A stretch of DNA of 6,782 nt from Streptosporangiaceae bacterium (GTDB lineage Bacteria; Actinomycetota; Actinomycetes; Streptosporangiales; Streptosporangiaceae), in NCBI GenBank assembly GCA_030045175.1, contig JASIBM010000143.1, positions 1-6,782 on the forward strand. The letters are read 5' to 3'. Within the stretch, counting starts at the first letter, position 1; the number at the start of each line of letters is the position of its first letter. This document shows, piece after piece, positions 1 to 6,027 of the stretch. Both the position numbers and the translations under genes were made by a program. The notes beneath the pieces were generated by a model that was not told where the DNA came from, searched no databases, and saw nothing but the letters and a program-made list of their open reading frames with translations.

Positions 1-236
1 GGCGCGGGAGTCGGGGTCGGAGTCGGAGTTGGCGTTGGGGTCGGGGTTGGCGTGGGGGTAGGCGCGTGCGCGGGCGTAGGCGTCGGGTTCGAGCACCCAG
101 CTAATGTGTCGGCAAACGCGCTGGCACCAGCAAGGCTGATCCCAGCAGCGAGCAGTCTCCTTATGAGGGTTCGCCGACTAACTTGTCCAGCTATGAAACC
201 CTTTATGAGCTCTTCGTCAGGCATGGTTCCCCCCAT
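1..236 (-). CDS. Tat-like leader / putative lipoprotein with Thr-Pro repeat (3' end outside window)
   Basis: Leftward partial gene; 78 codons are visible before the window edge. I start it at ATG 236 because GAGGTG (minus strand, 244-249) lies 7 nt upstream. ATG 224 (residue 5) is an alternative, with a G-rich run before it. Residues 6-19 are polar (PDEELIKGFIAGQV). Next come S20-R21-R22-T-L-I-R and a hydrophobic stretch LLAAGISLAGASAFA (28-42), then LAGC with Cys48. This looks like a twin-arginine signal with a possible lipobox, although the n-region is long and Leu replaces the usual Phe after RRx. From residue 51 the chain is almost purely Thr/Pro, with nine consecutive TP pairs up to the edge. 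If exported, the TP tract would be a rigid wall-spanning or O-glycosylatable linker. No mature domain is visible, so function is unknown. It diverges from the MNIO operon and could alternatively be a peptide substrate of it; nothing in the sequence proves this. Confidence 0.72.
   Translation of the reverse strand, partial: MGGTMPDEELIKGFIAGQVSRRTLIRRLLAAGISLAGASAFADTLAGCSNPTPTPAHAPTPTPTPTPTPTPTPTPTPA
6..62 (-). repeat. Thr-Pro dipeptide-coding tract (6-bp period)
   Basis: On the minus strand the sequence reads ACN-CCN repeatedly, giving a proline followed by nine TP pairs; a shorter PTPTP motif precedes it near 72-86. Third positions vary (A, C, G and T), so the tract is kept at protein level rather than being a recent exact slippage array. 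It continues to the window edge as Ala-Pro. Confidence 0.85.
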
Positions 237-243
237 GGACGTG

Positions 244-249
244 CACCTC
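244..249 (-). promoter_or_regulatory. Ribosome binding site deciding the start at 236
   Basis: GAGGTG on the minus strand, 7 nt before ATG 236. It matches the 16S anti-Shine-Dalgarno core and favours this start over the in-frame ATG at 224. Confidence 0.6.
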
Positions 250-316
250 GGCGACCTGAGCGATGTGACCGGCAATAGAGGTGGGTCAACAACGGCTAAG
301 CTCCGGACGCGTATGG

Positions 317-351
317 AATTTAACACTTGCGCAGATAATAAGCAACGTCAA
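317..351 (-). promoter_or_regulatory. Possible leftward promoter (AT-rich patch)
   Basis: An AT-rich patch stands out in otherwise GC-rich DNA about 80-115 bp upstream of the leftward start. On the minus strand it contains TTGACG (346-351), TTGCTT (340-345) and TTAAAT (318-323). TTGCTT to TTAAAT is spaced 16 nt; TTGACG has no well-spaced -10 hexamer. Weak evidence. Confidence 0.22.
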
Positions 352-377
352 GGACGCGATCATGACCTCGCGCCGCG

Positions 378-834
378 TCAGGCTACGTTTACCCGGTCGG
401 CGATGCGGGGTAACCGCTCGTCGTAGGCGTAGTTGCTGCAACAGCTGACGTAGCGGCGGATCAACCTGGCCTGCTCTTCGTAACTGGCGTGGTCGGTTCG
501 TCGAGCGCGAAATACCGCAGGCGGTGATCGGGGCCTCGATCCGGTTCAGCCAGGATGAATTCGAAGGCGTGCACGCGCATGCCTGCGGTGCGGGTGTAGG
601 TGGCGCGCAATCTTTCAGCAGGGCTCCAGGCCCAGGAGGCACCAGTGCGCACCCGCCGACGGCCACCAGATACCGAGCCTGCGCGATCGCGGCCACGTCC
701 ATGCCCGGGGCCGACAGGAAGCACCATCCGCGCCCGCCACCAGCTGACCACTGACCCGCTGCCCGGTGCACGATCGGGATCAGCAGCCGGCCTTCATCAT
801 CATCGATCGCCGGCAGCCGCAGCTACTCTGCCAC
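378..834 (-). pseudogene. IS630-family transposase, decayed (internal deletions, frameshifts, nonsense codon)
   Basis: Reading the minus strand across frames recovers, in order, pieces that I recognise as an actinobacterial IS630-type DDE transposase. The N-terminus is VAE-stop-LRLPAIDDDEGRLL (from 834, with TAG at 823-825 where the family usually has Tyr). GSVVSWWRARMVL follows in a second frame, then LSAPGMDVAAIAQ back in the first. RATYTRTAGMR comes from the mid-region (around 581-613), TPSNSSWLNRIEA from near the catalytic Glu (around 532-570), and LRYFALDEP around 498-523. A third frame gives ASYEEQARLIRRYVS and ends DRVNVA at the stop 378-380. A normal member is roughly 350-370 aa; only about 150 codons remain, so most of the core, including the DE(F)GP segment, is deleted. 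It cannot be functional. Terminal inverted repeats were not identified. The apparent long ORFs on both strands here are by-products of this remnant. Confidence 0.75.
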
Positions 835-921
835 CAGCCCAGTCTCGACGATCAGGATGCGAACACAAGTACCCTCGCTGCGCGAGCCCGACCGGGAAAA
901 GGTGATCTGCTACGGCACTAG

Positions 922-948
922 TTGAAGGTTCCTGAACTCAGGTATACC
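922..948 (+). promoter_or_regulatory. Possible operon promoter with small dyad
   Basis: TTGAAG (922-927) and TATACC (943-948) are separated by 15 nt, short of the ideal 17. Between them is the inverted repeat CCTGA-AC-TCAGG (931-942), followed by the self-complementary GGTATACC (941-948). Transcription from here would give a leader of about 30 nt before GTG 986. The dyad could bind a regulator, but no regulator gene is in the window. Confidence 0.3.
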
Positions 949-972
949 GTGCGAGTAAGGTTGGTCGCTCCG

Positions 973-980
973 GGGGGTGA
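973..980 (+). promoter_or_regulatory. Ribosome binding site deciding the start at 986
   Basis: GGGGGTGA differs by one base from the ideal GGAGGTGA and lies 5 nt before GTG 986. It overlaps the upstream in-frame GTG at 977, arguing that 977 is part of the Shine-Dalgarno region and not the start. Confidence 0.55.
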
Positions 981-985
981 GATTT

Positions 986-1786
986 GTGCGTGCTGATCTC
1001 GAACTGGCGATGAGCGTTGCCCTCACAAGCCGCAGCGCCCGCGTTATGATGCTCGACGCGTCGGAAAGATTCGCAGGTCACTTCGACCTCACGGCGCCGG
1101 AAGCCGAGGCATTGACGCATATCGCCGGAGAGCTAGCGGAGCTTCTGCCCAGCTTCGTGCACAAGCGGGAACGAGGGCTCTGGCATACGTTCCCGATCAC
1201 TCTTTCACTCCTGCGGGACGAGGCGTGCGCCGTGGTGGAGGATTACTCGGACGCTTGCGCTCCGTTAACCTCGGCGACGGCGGAGAACCTCAGGTTCGCT
1301 GACTTCCTCGTCGCTCGGACGCGCGACATGGCAGATCGGCTACTACATGGACAGATTATTGTCGAGATCGCCCGATTTGAGCGCGTGCGATGCCGGGTCT
1401 TCTGTACCGAGCGGCCATTGCGTCCAGGAGCCGACGAGGATTGCTGTGACTTGTGCCAGATCAATCGTGGTAGCCCGCTATGGCTGGATCGTAGTGCCGC
1501 TGTCGAGCGGTTCGGGTGGGACATCCGAGCCGTGCGCTCGCCACACTCGCTTCCGGGGCTGCGTCCAGATCCGGCCTGCCTGCTCTTCTTCCAGCGAGTT
1601 GCTGACGGCGAGGTCGAAGTCATGCGGATCACTGACGAGTGGGCCGGCGCCATCGAGCTGATCGCGTGTAAGCCGGGGGAGATGAGCACCGCGAAGATCG
1701 AGCGTCTGATCGGCTCAACCGCGCCCGTCGACGCAGCGCTCGGCAAGCTCCTTCGGCGCGGTGTCATCAAGGCGGCCAGGCAATGA
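986..1786 (+). CDS. Probable MNIO partner protein (MbnC/TglI/DUF2063-like role)
   Basis: A 266-aa protein starting at GTG 986, chosen for its Shine-Dalgarno site; GTG 977 (269 aa) and ATG 1010 are alternatives. Its stop overlaps the start of the MNIO gene (ATGA), so the two are translationally coupled. Partner proteins encoded next to MNIO enzymes bind the precursor leader and present the peptide to the oxidase; by position I infer this role. The N-terminal half looks helical and includes a segment ending in EIARFER (127-133), reminiscent of the conserved E-x-A-R-x-E helix of DUF2063-type partners. A Cys group follows: C136 and C140 (CRVFC), then C153, C154 and C157 (CCDLC). Next is a stretch with LLFFQRVADGEVEVMRI (199-215). 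The C-terminus (237-266) resembles a small winged-helix or leader-recognition fold ending LGKLLRRGVIK. No signal peptide or membrane segment, so cytoplasmic. The assignment rests mainly on context; I do not recognise the family from sequence alone. Confidence 0.75.
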   Translation: MRADLELAMSVALTSRSARVMMLDASERFAGHFDLTAPEAEALTHIAGELAELLPSFVHKRERGLWHTFPITLSLLRDEACAVVEDYSDACAPLTSATAENLRFADFLVARTRDMADRLLHGQIIVEIARFERVRCRVFCTERPLRPGADEDCCDLCQINRGSPLWLDRSAAVERFGWDIRAVRSPHSLPGLRPDPACLLFFQRVADGEVEVMRITDEWAGAIELIACKPGEMSTAKIERLIGSTAPVDAALGKLLRRGVIKAARQ

Positions 1787-2613
1787 CGTTTGTCGGCGTC
1801 GGCTACCGGCCGGAGCTTGCTGACGTCTTCCACGGTCAAGCGCCCGCAGTGGACTGTGTTGAGCTGGTGGCGGACCGCTATTTCGGGAGTCGGGGCTTCG
1901 GCAGGTACTGGGAGTTGCGGCGCCTAACAAACGTTCCCACGCTTCTTCATGGCCTGTGCGGCAACGTCGCGTCGGTGCACGGGCCTGAGATTGGCTACCT
2001 GCGGCAGATCTCGCGGCTGGCTGACGCGGTTGATGCTGTCGCCTACAGCGACCATCTGGCGTTCACAGGCGTGCCGGGCCGCGCCCTCGGCCATCTTGCT
2101 CCTAACTTGTTTGACGACGAGCTTCTTGTCGCTGCAGCCCGCAACATCGCGAGGATCGTAGCTGAGACAGGGCGCAGGCCCTGCCTCGAAAACCTCGCGG
2201 TCAAGACCGTGTTCTCTGCGGCGCAGTACCTGCCGGAAGAGTTCTACCTCCGGCTGCTTGAAGTTTGTGATCAATGGGACTGCCTGGTGGACCTGACCAA
2301 TGTGTGGATCAACTCGCAGAATCGCCTCGTGGACCCGTTTGGGTTTATTGATGCGCTTCCTGCGGCTCGGGTACGTTATGTGCATCTCGCTGGCGGTAAG
2401 CAGGTCGACGGCGAGTGGATCGACAGTCATTCGCAGCCAGTACACGATGAAGTGTTTGGGTTGCTTGATCATCTGCTCGTTAGGGCCACGCCCGTCGCGA
2501 TCATCATCGAGCGGGACAGCAACTGGTCAGGCGCGGAAACTGAGCTGAGGTCTGATCTGAACCGGGTTCGGTATATTCTCGCGACGCATCAAACACGGAG
2601 CGACCTGAGATGA
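1783..2613 (+). CDS. Multinuclear non-heme iron-dependent oxidase (MNIO, DUF692 family)
   Basis: A 276-aa protein, the usual family length, with the DUF692 TIM-barrel motifs in order: GVGYRPEL (5-12), VELVAD (26-31), LHGLCGNVAS (55-64, His56), YSDHLAF (88-94, Asp90 and His91), H104 in the loop before LAPNL, CLENLA (134-139, Glu136 and Asn137), VDLTNVWINSQN (169-180, Asp170 and Asn173), YVHLAGG (199-205, His201), IDSHSQPVHDEVFGLL (213-228, Asp214 and His216), and IIERDSNW (241-248, Glu243). These match the His/Asp/Glu/Asn positions that bind two or three irons in MbnB and TglH. Known members oxidise ribosomal peptides, often at Cys, giving oxazolone/thioamide, thiaglutamate precursors, thiooxazole or related groups. 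The particular reaction here cannot be read from sequence. The N-terminal motif ends RPEL, where many relatives carry a His. The start is fixed by ATGA overlap with the partner gene; AAGGCGG (1769-1775) may be the ribosome site. Confidence 0.93.
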   Translation: MTFVGVGYRPELADVFHGQAPAVDCVELVADRYFGSRGFGRYWELRRLTNVPTLLHGLCGNVASVHGPEIGYLRQISRLADAVDAVAYSDHLAFTGVPGRALGHLAPNLFDDELLVAAARNIARIVAETGRRPCLENLAVKTVFSAAQYLPEEFYLRLLEVCDQWDCLVDLTNVWINSQNRLVDPFGFIDALPAARVRYVHLAGGKQVDGEWIDSHSQPVHDEVFGLLDHLLVRATPVAIIIERDSNWSGAETELRSDLNRVRYILATHQTRSDLR

Positions 2614-3860
2614 CTACAGCGGGTCCTATGCCCGGCCAGGAGCGAATTCCACAGACGTCAGCCGAGCTTTCCTCTATCGTCCGCAGCATCGGCGAAGCCG
2701 CAGCACCTCACGCGGCTCGCCACGACCGTGAGGCCAGCTTCGTCGCTGAAGGATATGAGGCAATCAGGGCCTGTGGCTACGGCCTAATCGCCGTGCCCAG
2801 GGAGCTGGGGGGCGCTGGCTTTGACCTGGCTGCCGTTTGCCAGGCTGAGGCCGTCCTCGCTCGGTACTGCGCCAACACGGCGCTAGCGATTGCCATGCAC
2901 CAGCACACTGTCTTGTCGCTTGCTTGGCGCTGGCGCCTGGGGGACCGCGCGGTTGAGCATACGCTCCGCAGGATTGCCCGTGGGGAACTAATCCTCTCGT
3001 CGAGCGGAACTGCGGATCTCGATAATCCAGGTATAACGGCCGAGCCTGTAGACGGTGGCTTGCTGGTGAGTGGCCGCAAGCGATTCTGTAGCGGTGTACC
3101 TGGTGCAGATGTCATCGCCACGATCGCACGTGTCGATGACGGCGAGCGGGGCTCGACGGCGACAGTGCTCATCCCGACATCCGACCCGGGAACCAAGGTC
3201 ATACCTGACTGGGACGCCATGGGCATGCGCGGTTCGGGAAGCAATTCAGTCTCCTTCTCGGAGGTTCTGGTTCCTGACGCGAACGTCCTACAGTTTGGGC
3301 CGCGCGTGTCCTCGCCGCGCCGTTACCGTCACGGCGAGCCCAATGCCCACTCGCCTGTCACGCCGCGTCCTGGCGATACGAACGGCAGCGAGCGACTGCC
3401 CGCCTTGCATGTCGCGCTGGCCGTGATCGCGTCGGTTTACCTGGGGTCGGCCGGAGCGATGCGTGACAAAGCCCTGAGCATCGCGGCGACCCAGACTGCA
3501 CCCGATCTTGTGAGGCAACGGATCGCCGGAGAGATGACTGCGGAGTTCCGCTCAGGCCGATGGGCTCTTGACGCCTTGCTGGCGCAGACCACGGACTTCT
3601 CTCTCGGATCGGAGGATCAGTTCATCACCACCATGCTGGCGAAGCGACAAGTGGTGCTGTCGGCCATACGCGTGGTCGAGCTGAGTATGGAACTGCTCGG
3701 CAGCCGGTCTTACCTTCGGGATCTGCCTTTCGAGCAGGCGCTCCGCGACGTACGCGCGGGCATAACCCATCCCCTCCCGCCAGAGAGGACACTCATCGAG
3801 GTCGGGGTATCGGCTCTGCGGTACTTCGCCTCCTCGGCGACTGAAGTTCCAGCGAGGTAA
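2610..3860 (+). CDS. Acyl-CoA dehydrogenase-family flavoprotein
   Basis: A 416-aa protein with acyl-CoA dehydrogenase architecture: an N-terminal helical domain with GLIAVPRELGGAGFD (58-72), a middle beta domain with SSSGTAD (130-136, flavin/substrate loop), SGRKRFCSGVPGADV (154-168) and MGMRGSGSNSVSFSEVLVPD (204-223), and a C-terminal helical bundle with LLGSRSYLRDLPFEQALRDV (362-381). Where classical dehydrogenases have the catalytic Glu-Gly before the C-terminal adenine contact, this one reads RAGITHPLPPER (382-393), with no Glu. That pattern fits subgroups doing other flavin chemistry, such as monooxygenation or a different desaturation, so acyl-CoA oxidation should not be assumed. Residues 230-262 form a Pro/Arg/Ser-rich loop that looks inserted between the middle and C-terminal domains. 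The gene overlaps the MNIO stop by ATGA, and GGAG (2597-2600) is 9 nt upstream. Inferred role: FAD-dependent oxidation or desaturation of the same product the MNIO works on. Cytoplasmic. Confidence 0.9.
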   Translation: MTTAGPMPGQERIPQTSAELSSIVRSIGEAAAPHAARHDREASFVAEGYEAIRACGYGLIAVPRELGGAGFDLAAVCQAEAVLARYCANTALAIAMHQHTVLSLAWRWRLGDRAVEHTLRRIARGELILSSSGTADLDNPGITAEPVDGGLLVSGRKRFCSGVPGADVIATIARVDDGERGSTATVLIPTSDPGTKVIPDWDAMGMRGSGSNSVSFSEVLVPDANVLQFGPRVSSPRRYRHGEPNAHSPVTPRPGDTNGSERLPALHVALAVIASVYLGSAGAMRDKALSIAATQTAPDLVRQRIAGEMTAEFRSGRWALDALLAQTTDFSLGSEDQFITTMLAKRQVVLSAIRVVELSMELLGSRSYLRDLPFEQALRDVRAGITHPLPPERTLIEVGVSALRYFASSATEVPAR

Positions 3861-3865
3861 GTGCC

Positions 3866-4816
3866 GTGCTGCCCTACAGCCCGCTCCCGTGGCCCTTGCG
3901 CTGGATCGTGGACGAGCGTCGTCGCGACACGGGTTTCATGATGCTGCGACGCGGCATCGAGCCTAGTCAGCGCCCGATCTTCGAGGCGCGCGCAGCCGAC
4001 CACCGGCTGATCGGGTTCACTCACTACGGACCCTTCCCGCTCTTCCATGAGGCCTACGACGGGCCAGACCTAGGCCATACTCCGCAAGCGGGCTGGGAAC
4101 GTCCCGAGGTCCAGGCGTGTGAGGCGTGGGCGCACTGCTTCCGTGACCCTGACCGCTTCGTGCCACAAGGCAAGCCGAGGATCTTCATTAGCGGCTCTGA
4201 TTTCGTAAACGAGCACGCAACGTGGGCGGCTGCCTTCGGCGAAGGTCGACCAGCCAAAAGATGGGATCTTATCTATAGCTGCCCGGCGACCTGGCTGAAC
4301 GAGGTGCAGAAGAACTGGGATCTAGCCAGGGCCTGCGCAATGCGACTGGCGGACGCTGGTGCGCGCTTGGCCATGGTAGGCCGTGCTGAGGCACCAGGCC
4401 TACCGCGCCACCCCAACATTGAGTACCTGCCGCGATTGCCATGGATCGCAATGATGCGAGCGACAGCCTCGGCCCGCGTTGCATTTGTGCCGAACTGGTG
4501 GGACGCGTCACCACGGATCATCACCGAAGCGCTCGCCGTTGACATCCCGGTCCTGGTCAACCAGCGGATACTCGGCGGCTGGAAGTATGTGGCGCCGGAA
4601 ACCGGGCGATTCTTCGAGGACGAAGGAGATGTCGTGGACGCCTGCTTCGCTGTGCTCGACGCGGTATCACACCCGCGAGACTGGCTGCTGGCGAACGGTT
4701 ACGGTCAGGACAGTACCGCCCGGCGACTGGCCGCCAACCTGCGGGCACTAGCCGACCCTGTGCGCGGTGAGCTGACCTACGCGCTGCCCACGAGCGATCC
4801 TCCCCGCGACGAATGA
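3866..4816 (+). CDS. Glycosyltransferase, GT-B fold (family 4-like)
   Basis: A 316-aa protein starting at GTG 3866, 5 bp after the flavoprotein stop, with GAGG (3854-3857) 8 nt upstream. The C-terminal half is a GT-B nucleotide-sugar domain: WDLIYSCPATWLNEVQKNWD (133-152) opens the Rossmann half, then LADAGARLAMVGR (161-173), NIEYLPRLPWIAMMRATASA (184-203), and the donor-site stretch DASPRIITEALAVDIPVLVN (213-232), where Glu221 sits at the usual EAL position, ending with GWKYVAPETGRFFED (238-252). The N-terminal acceptor half (1-105) is short and I do not recognise it, so the protein is smaller than typical GT4 enzymes (350-400 aa). No signal or membrane segment. It should transfer a sugar from a nucleotide donor to a cytoplasmic acceptor; within this operon the acceptor is plausibly the modified peptide or a small molecule released from it. 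Sugar and acceptor are unknown. The stop overlaps the next start (ATGA). Confidence 0.85.
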   Translation: MLPYSPLPWPLRWIVDERRRDTGFMMLRRGIEPSQRPIFEARAADHRLIGFTHYGPFPLFHEAYDGPDLGHTPQAGWERPEVQACEAWAHCFRDPDRFVPQGKPRIFISGSDFVNEHATWAAAFGEGRPAKRWDLIYSCPATWLNEVQKNWDLARACAMRLADAGARLAMVGRAEAPGLPRHPNIEYLPRLPWIAMMRATASARVAFVPNWWDASPRIITEALAVDIPVLVNQRILGGWKYVAPETGRFFEDEGDVVDACFAVLDAVSHPRDWLLANGYGQDSTARRLAANLRALADPVRGELTYALPTSDPPRDE

Positions 4817-6027
4817 ACAGCGCCGAGCATCCGGACTTGCGGCTGCTGATCGCGGCCAACCCGGCCGCACCACCCCGGCTGATAGCCGAACTGGCTAGTG
4901 CTGAGGCGCTGGTGCTGCGAGCCGCCGCAGCGATGAGTCCGGCCATCACCCCTGGCTTGCTCGCAGAACTCGCCAAGGATCCGGACGCTGCCGTTCGTCG
5001 CTGCACGGCGGGGCATCCAATCTGCCCGCCCGACACCCTCACCTCGCTCGCCGGAGACGAGGATGCGCTGGTCCGCCTCGCCGTGGCTGCCAACTCAGCC
5101 ACAGCTGCCAGCGTGCTCGACATGCTAGCCGGTGATCTCGCGGACCGCGTCCGAGCGGCGGTCGCCGGCAATCCCAGCTGTCCCAGTGCCCGGCTGCTGA
5201 TGCTCGCGAGCGATGATGTGGCCCGGGTCCGCCATTGCCTGCTGCAGAGCCCGGAGGCCACCCCTGAGGCGCTCGATCGGGCTTACCGGCACCACAGTTT
5301 CCTATGCAGGCTCTTCCTGGCCGGCAATCCGGCTGCCGCGCGGGCCGCGCTTGACGGACTAGCCGAGGATGCCGAGCCTGCGATCAGGCTGGCCGTCGCA
5401 CGCAACCGCCTCGCGCCGCCGCTCGCCCTTGAACGGCTCGCCCACGATCCCGACGAGCAGGTTTCGGCTACCGCCCTGCGCCACCCCGCCACGCCGCATT
5501 ATCTAGTGGCATCCGCTGCTGCCGACGGCAGCCGCCTGGCAGCACGCAAAGCTGCGGCGGGAAACCCGATTTGTCATCCGGCTCAATTCGTTGCGCTGGC
5601 GTCTGACCCGGATACGTCAGTCCGCCGAGCGGCGTCCGGCAACCTTGCGCTGCCCGAGGCGGGCGCGTCCTTGCTAGCTCGCGACACTGATACGTTGGTC
5701 CGCGCAGCGCTCGGCGGCAACCGATCGTGCCCGCTTCCTCTACTCGCAGTCCTAGCGACGGATGTGGACCCGCGAGTGCGCCGTCGTGTGGCGCTCAATG
5801 ACCGGGCCTGGCCGGTACTGCTCGACAAGCTCGCAGAAGACTCCGACGCTGCCGTCCGAGTCGGGGTCGCGAAAAACCCGGCTGCCGGCGCCAGCGCTCA
5901 TCGGCTTTTGCTGGCCAGTCGCTGCTCGCCCATCCTGGAAGCGCTAGCGATGGGCTCTAGGCATGAGGATGTGCTGACGATGCTCGGCACGCAACTCCCA
6001 GATATCCGAACGCAGCAACCTGGCTAA
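4813..6027 (+). CDS. LRV / HEAT-like repeat protein
   Basis: A 404-aa protein made almost wholly of about 15 tandem helical repeats with a 26-residue period. A clear unit is PDAAVRRCTAGHPICPPDTL followed by TSLAGD (57-82); others begin EDALVRLAVAANS (83), DRVRAAVAGNPSCP (111), AIRLAVARNRLAPP (190), PDTSVRRAASGNLALP (266), TDTLVRAALGGNRSCP (292) and DSDAAVRVGVAKNP (343). The consensus D-V-R-x-A-V-A-x-N-P-x-x-P-x-x-L-x-x-L-A-x-D is that of leucine-rich-repeat-variant (LRV) proteins. Cys71, Cys123, Cys254 and Cys306 fall at the same repeat position; other Cys are 64, 142, 165 and 371. There is no signal peptide and no N-terminal Fe-S Cys cluster like that of the Azotobacter LRV protein. Such superhelices bind proteins or peptides, so a scaffold or substrate-holding role in the complex is inferred. 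ATG 4813 overlaps the previous stop; no Shine-Dalgarno site is evident, implying coupled translation. Its stop overlaps that of a convergent ORF. Confidence 0.9.
   Translation: MNSAEHPDLRLLIAANPAAPPRLIAELASAEALVLRAAAAMSPAITPGLLAELAKDPDAAVRRCTAGHPICPPDTLTSLAGDEDALVRLAVAANSATAASVLDMLAGDLADRVRAAVAGNPSCPSARLLMLASDDVARVRHCLLQSPEATPEALDRAYRHHSFLCRLFLAGNPAAARAALDGLAEDAEPAIRLAVARNRLAPPLALERLAHDPDEQVSATALRHPATPHYLVASAAADGSRLAARKAAAGNPICHPAQFVALASDPDTSVRRAASGNLALPEAGASLLARDTDTLVRAALGGNRSCPLPLLAVLATDVDPRVRRRVALNDRAWPVLLDKLAEDSDAAVRVGVAKNPAAGASAHRLLLASRCSPILEALAMGSRHEDVLTMLGTQLPDIRTQQPG

Noticed and set aside
52..426. 124-aa plus-strand ORF
   Set aside because: Antisense to the Tat-like gene and the transposase end; the Gly/Val-rich start is just the complement of the Thr-Pro tract.
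286..771. 161-aa minus-strand ORF as an intact gene
   Set aside because: It is one frame through the decayed IS630 transposase; recognisable pieces continue in the other two frames and it begins mid-domain.
857..925. 22-codon ORF (starts MRTQVPSL, ends CYGTS) as a precursor peptide
   Set aside because: Only CAGG directly abuts the ATG, with no proper ribosome site spacing; it overlaps the candidate -35, and no leader or core pattern is visible.
977..988. GTG 977 as start of the MNIO partner gene
   Set aside because: Possible, but it lies within the best Shine-Dalgarno sequence (973-980), which is ideally spaced for GTG 986.
4857..5990. Tandem DNA repeat or CRISPR-like array
   Set aside because: The periodicity is about 78 bp and is seen at protein level (26-residue LRV repeats); DNA units are too divergent and there are no repeat-spacer boundaries.
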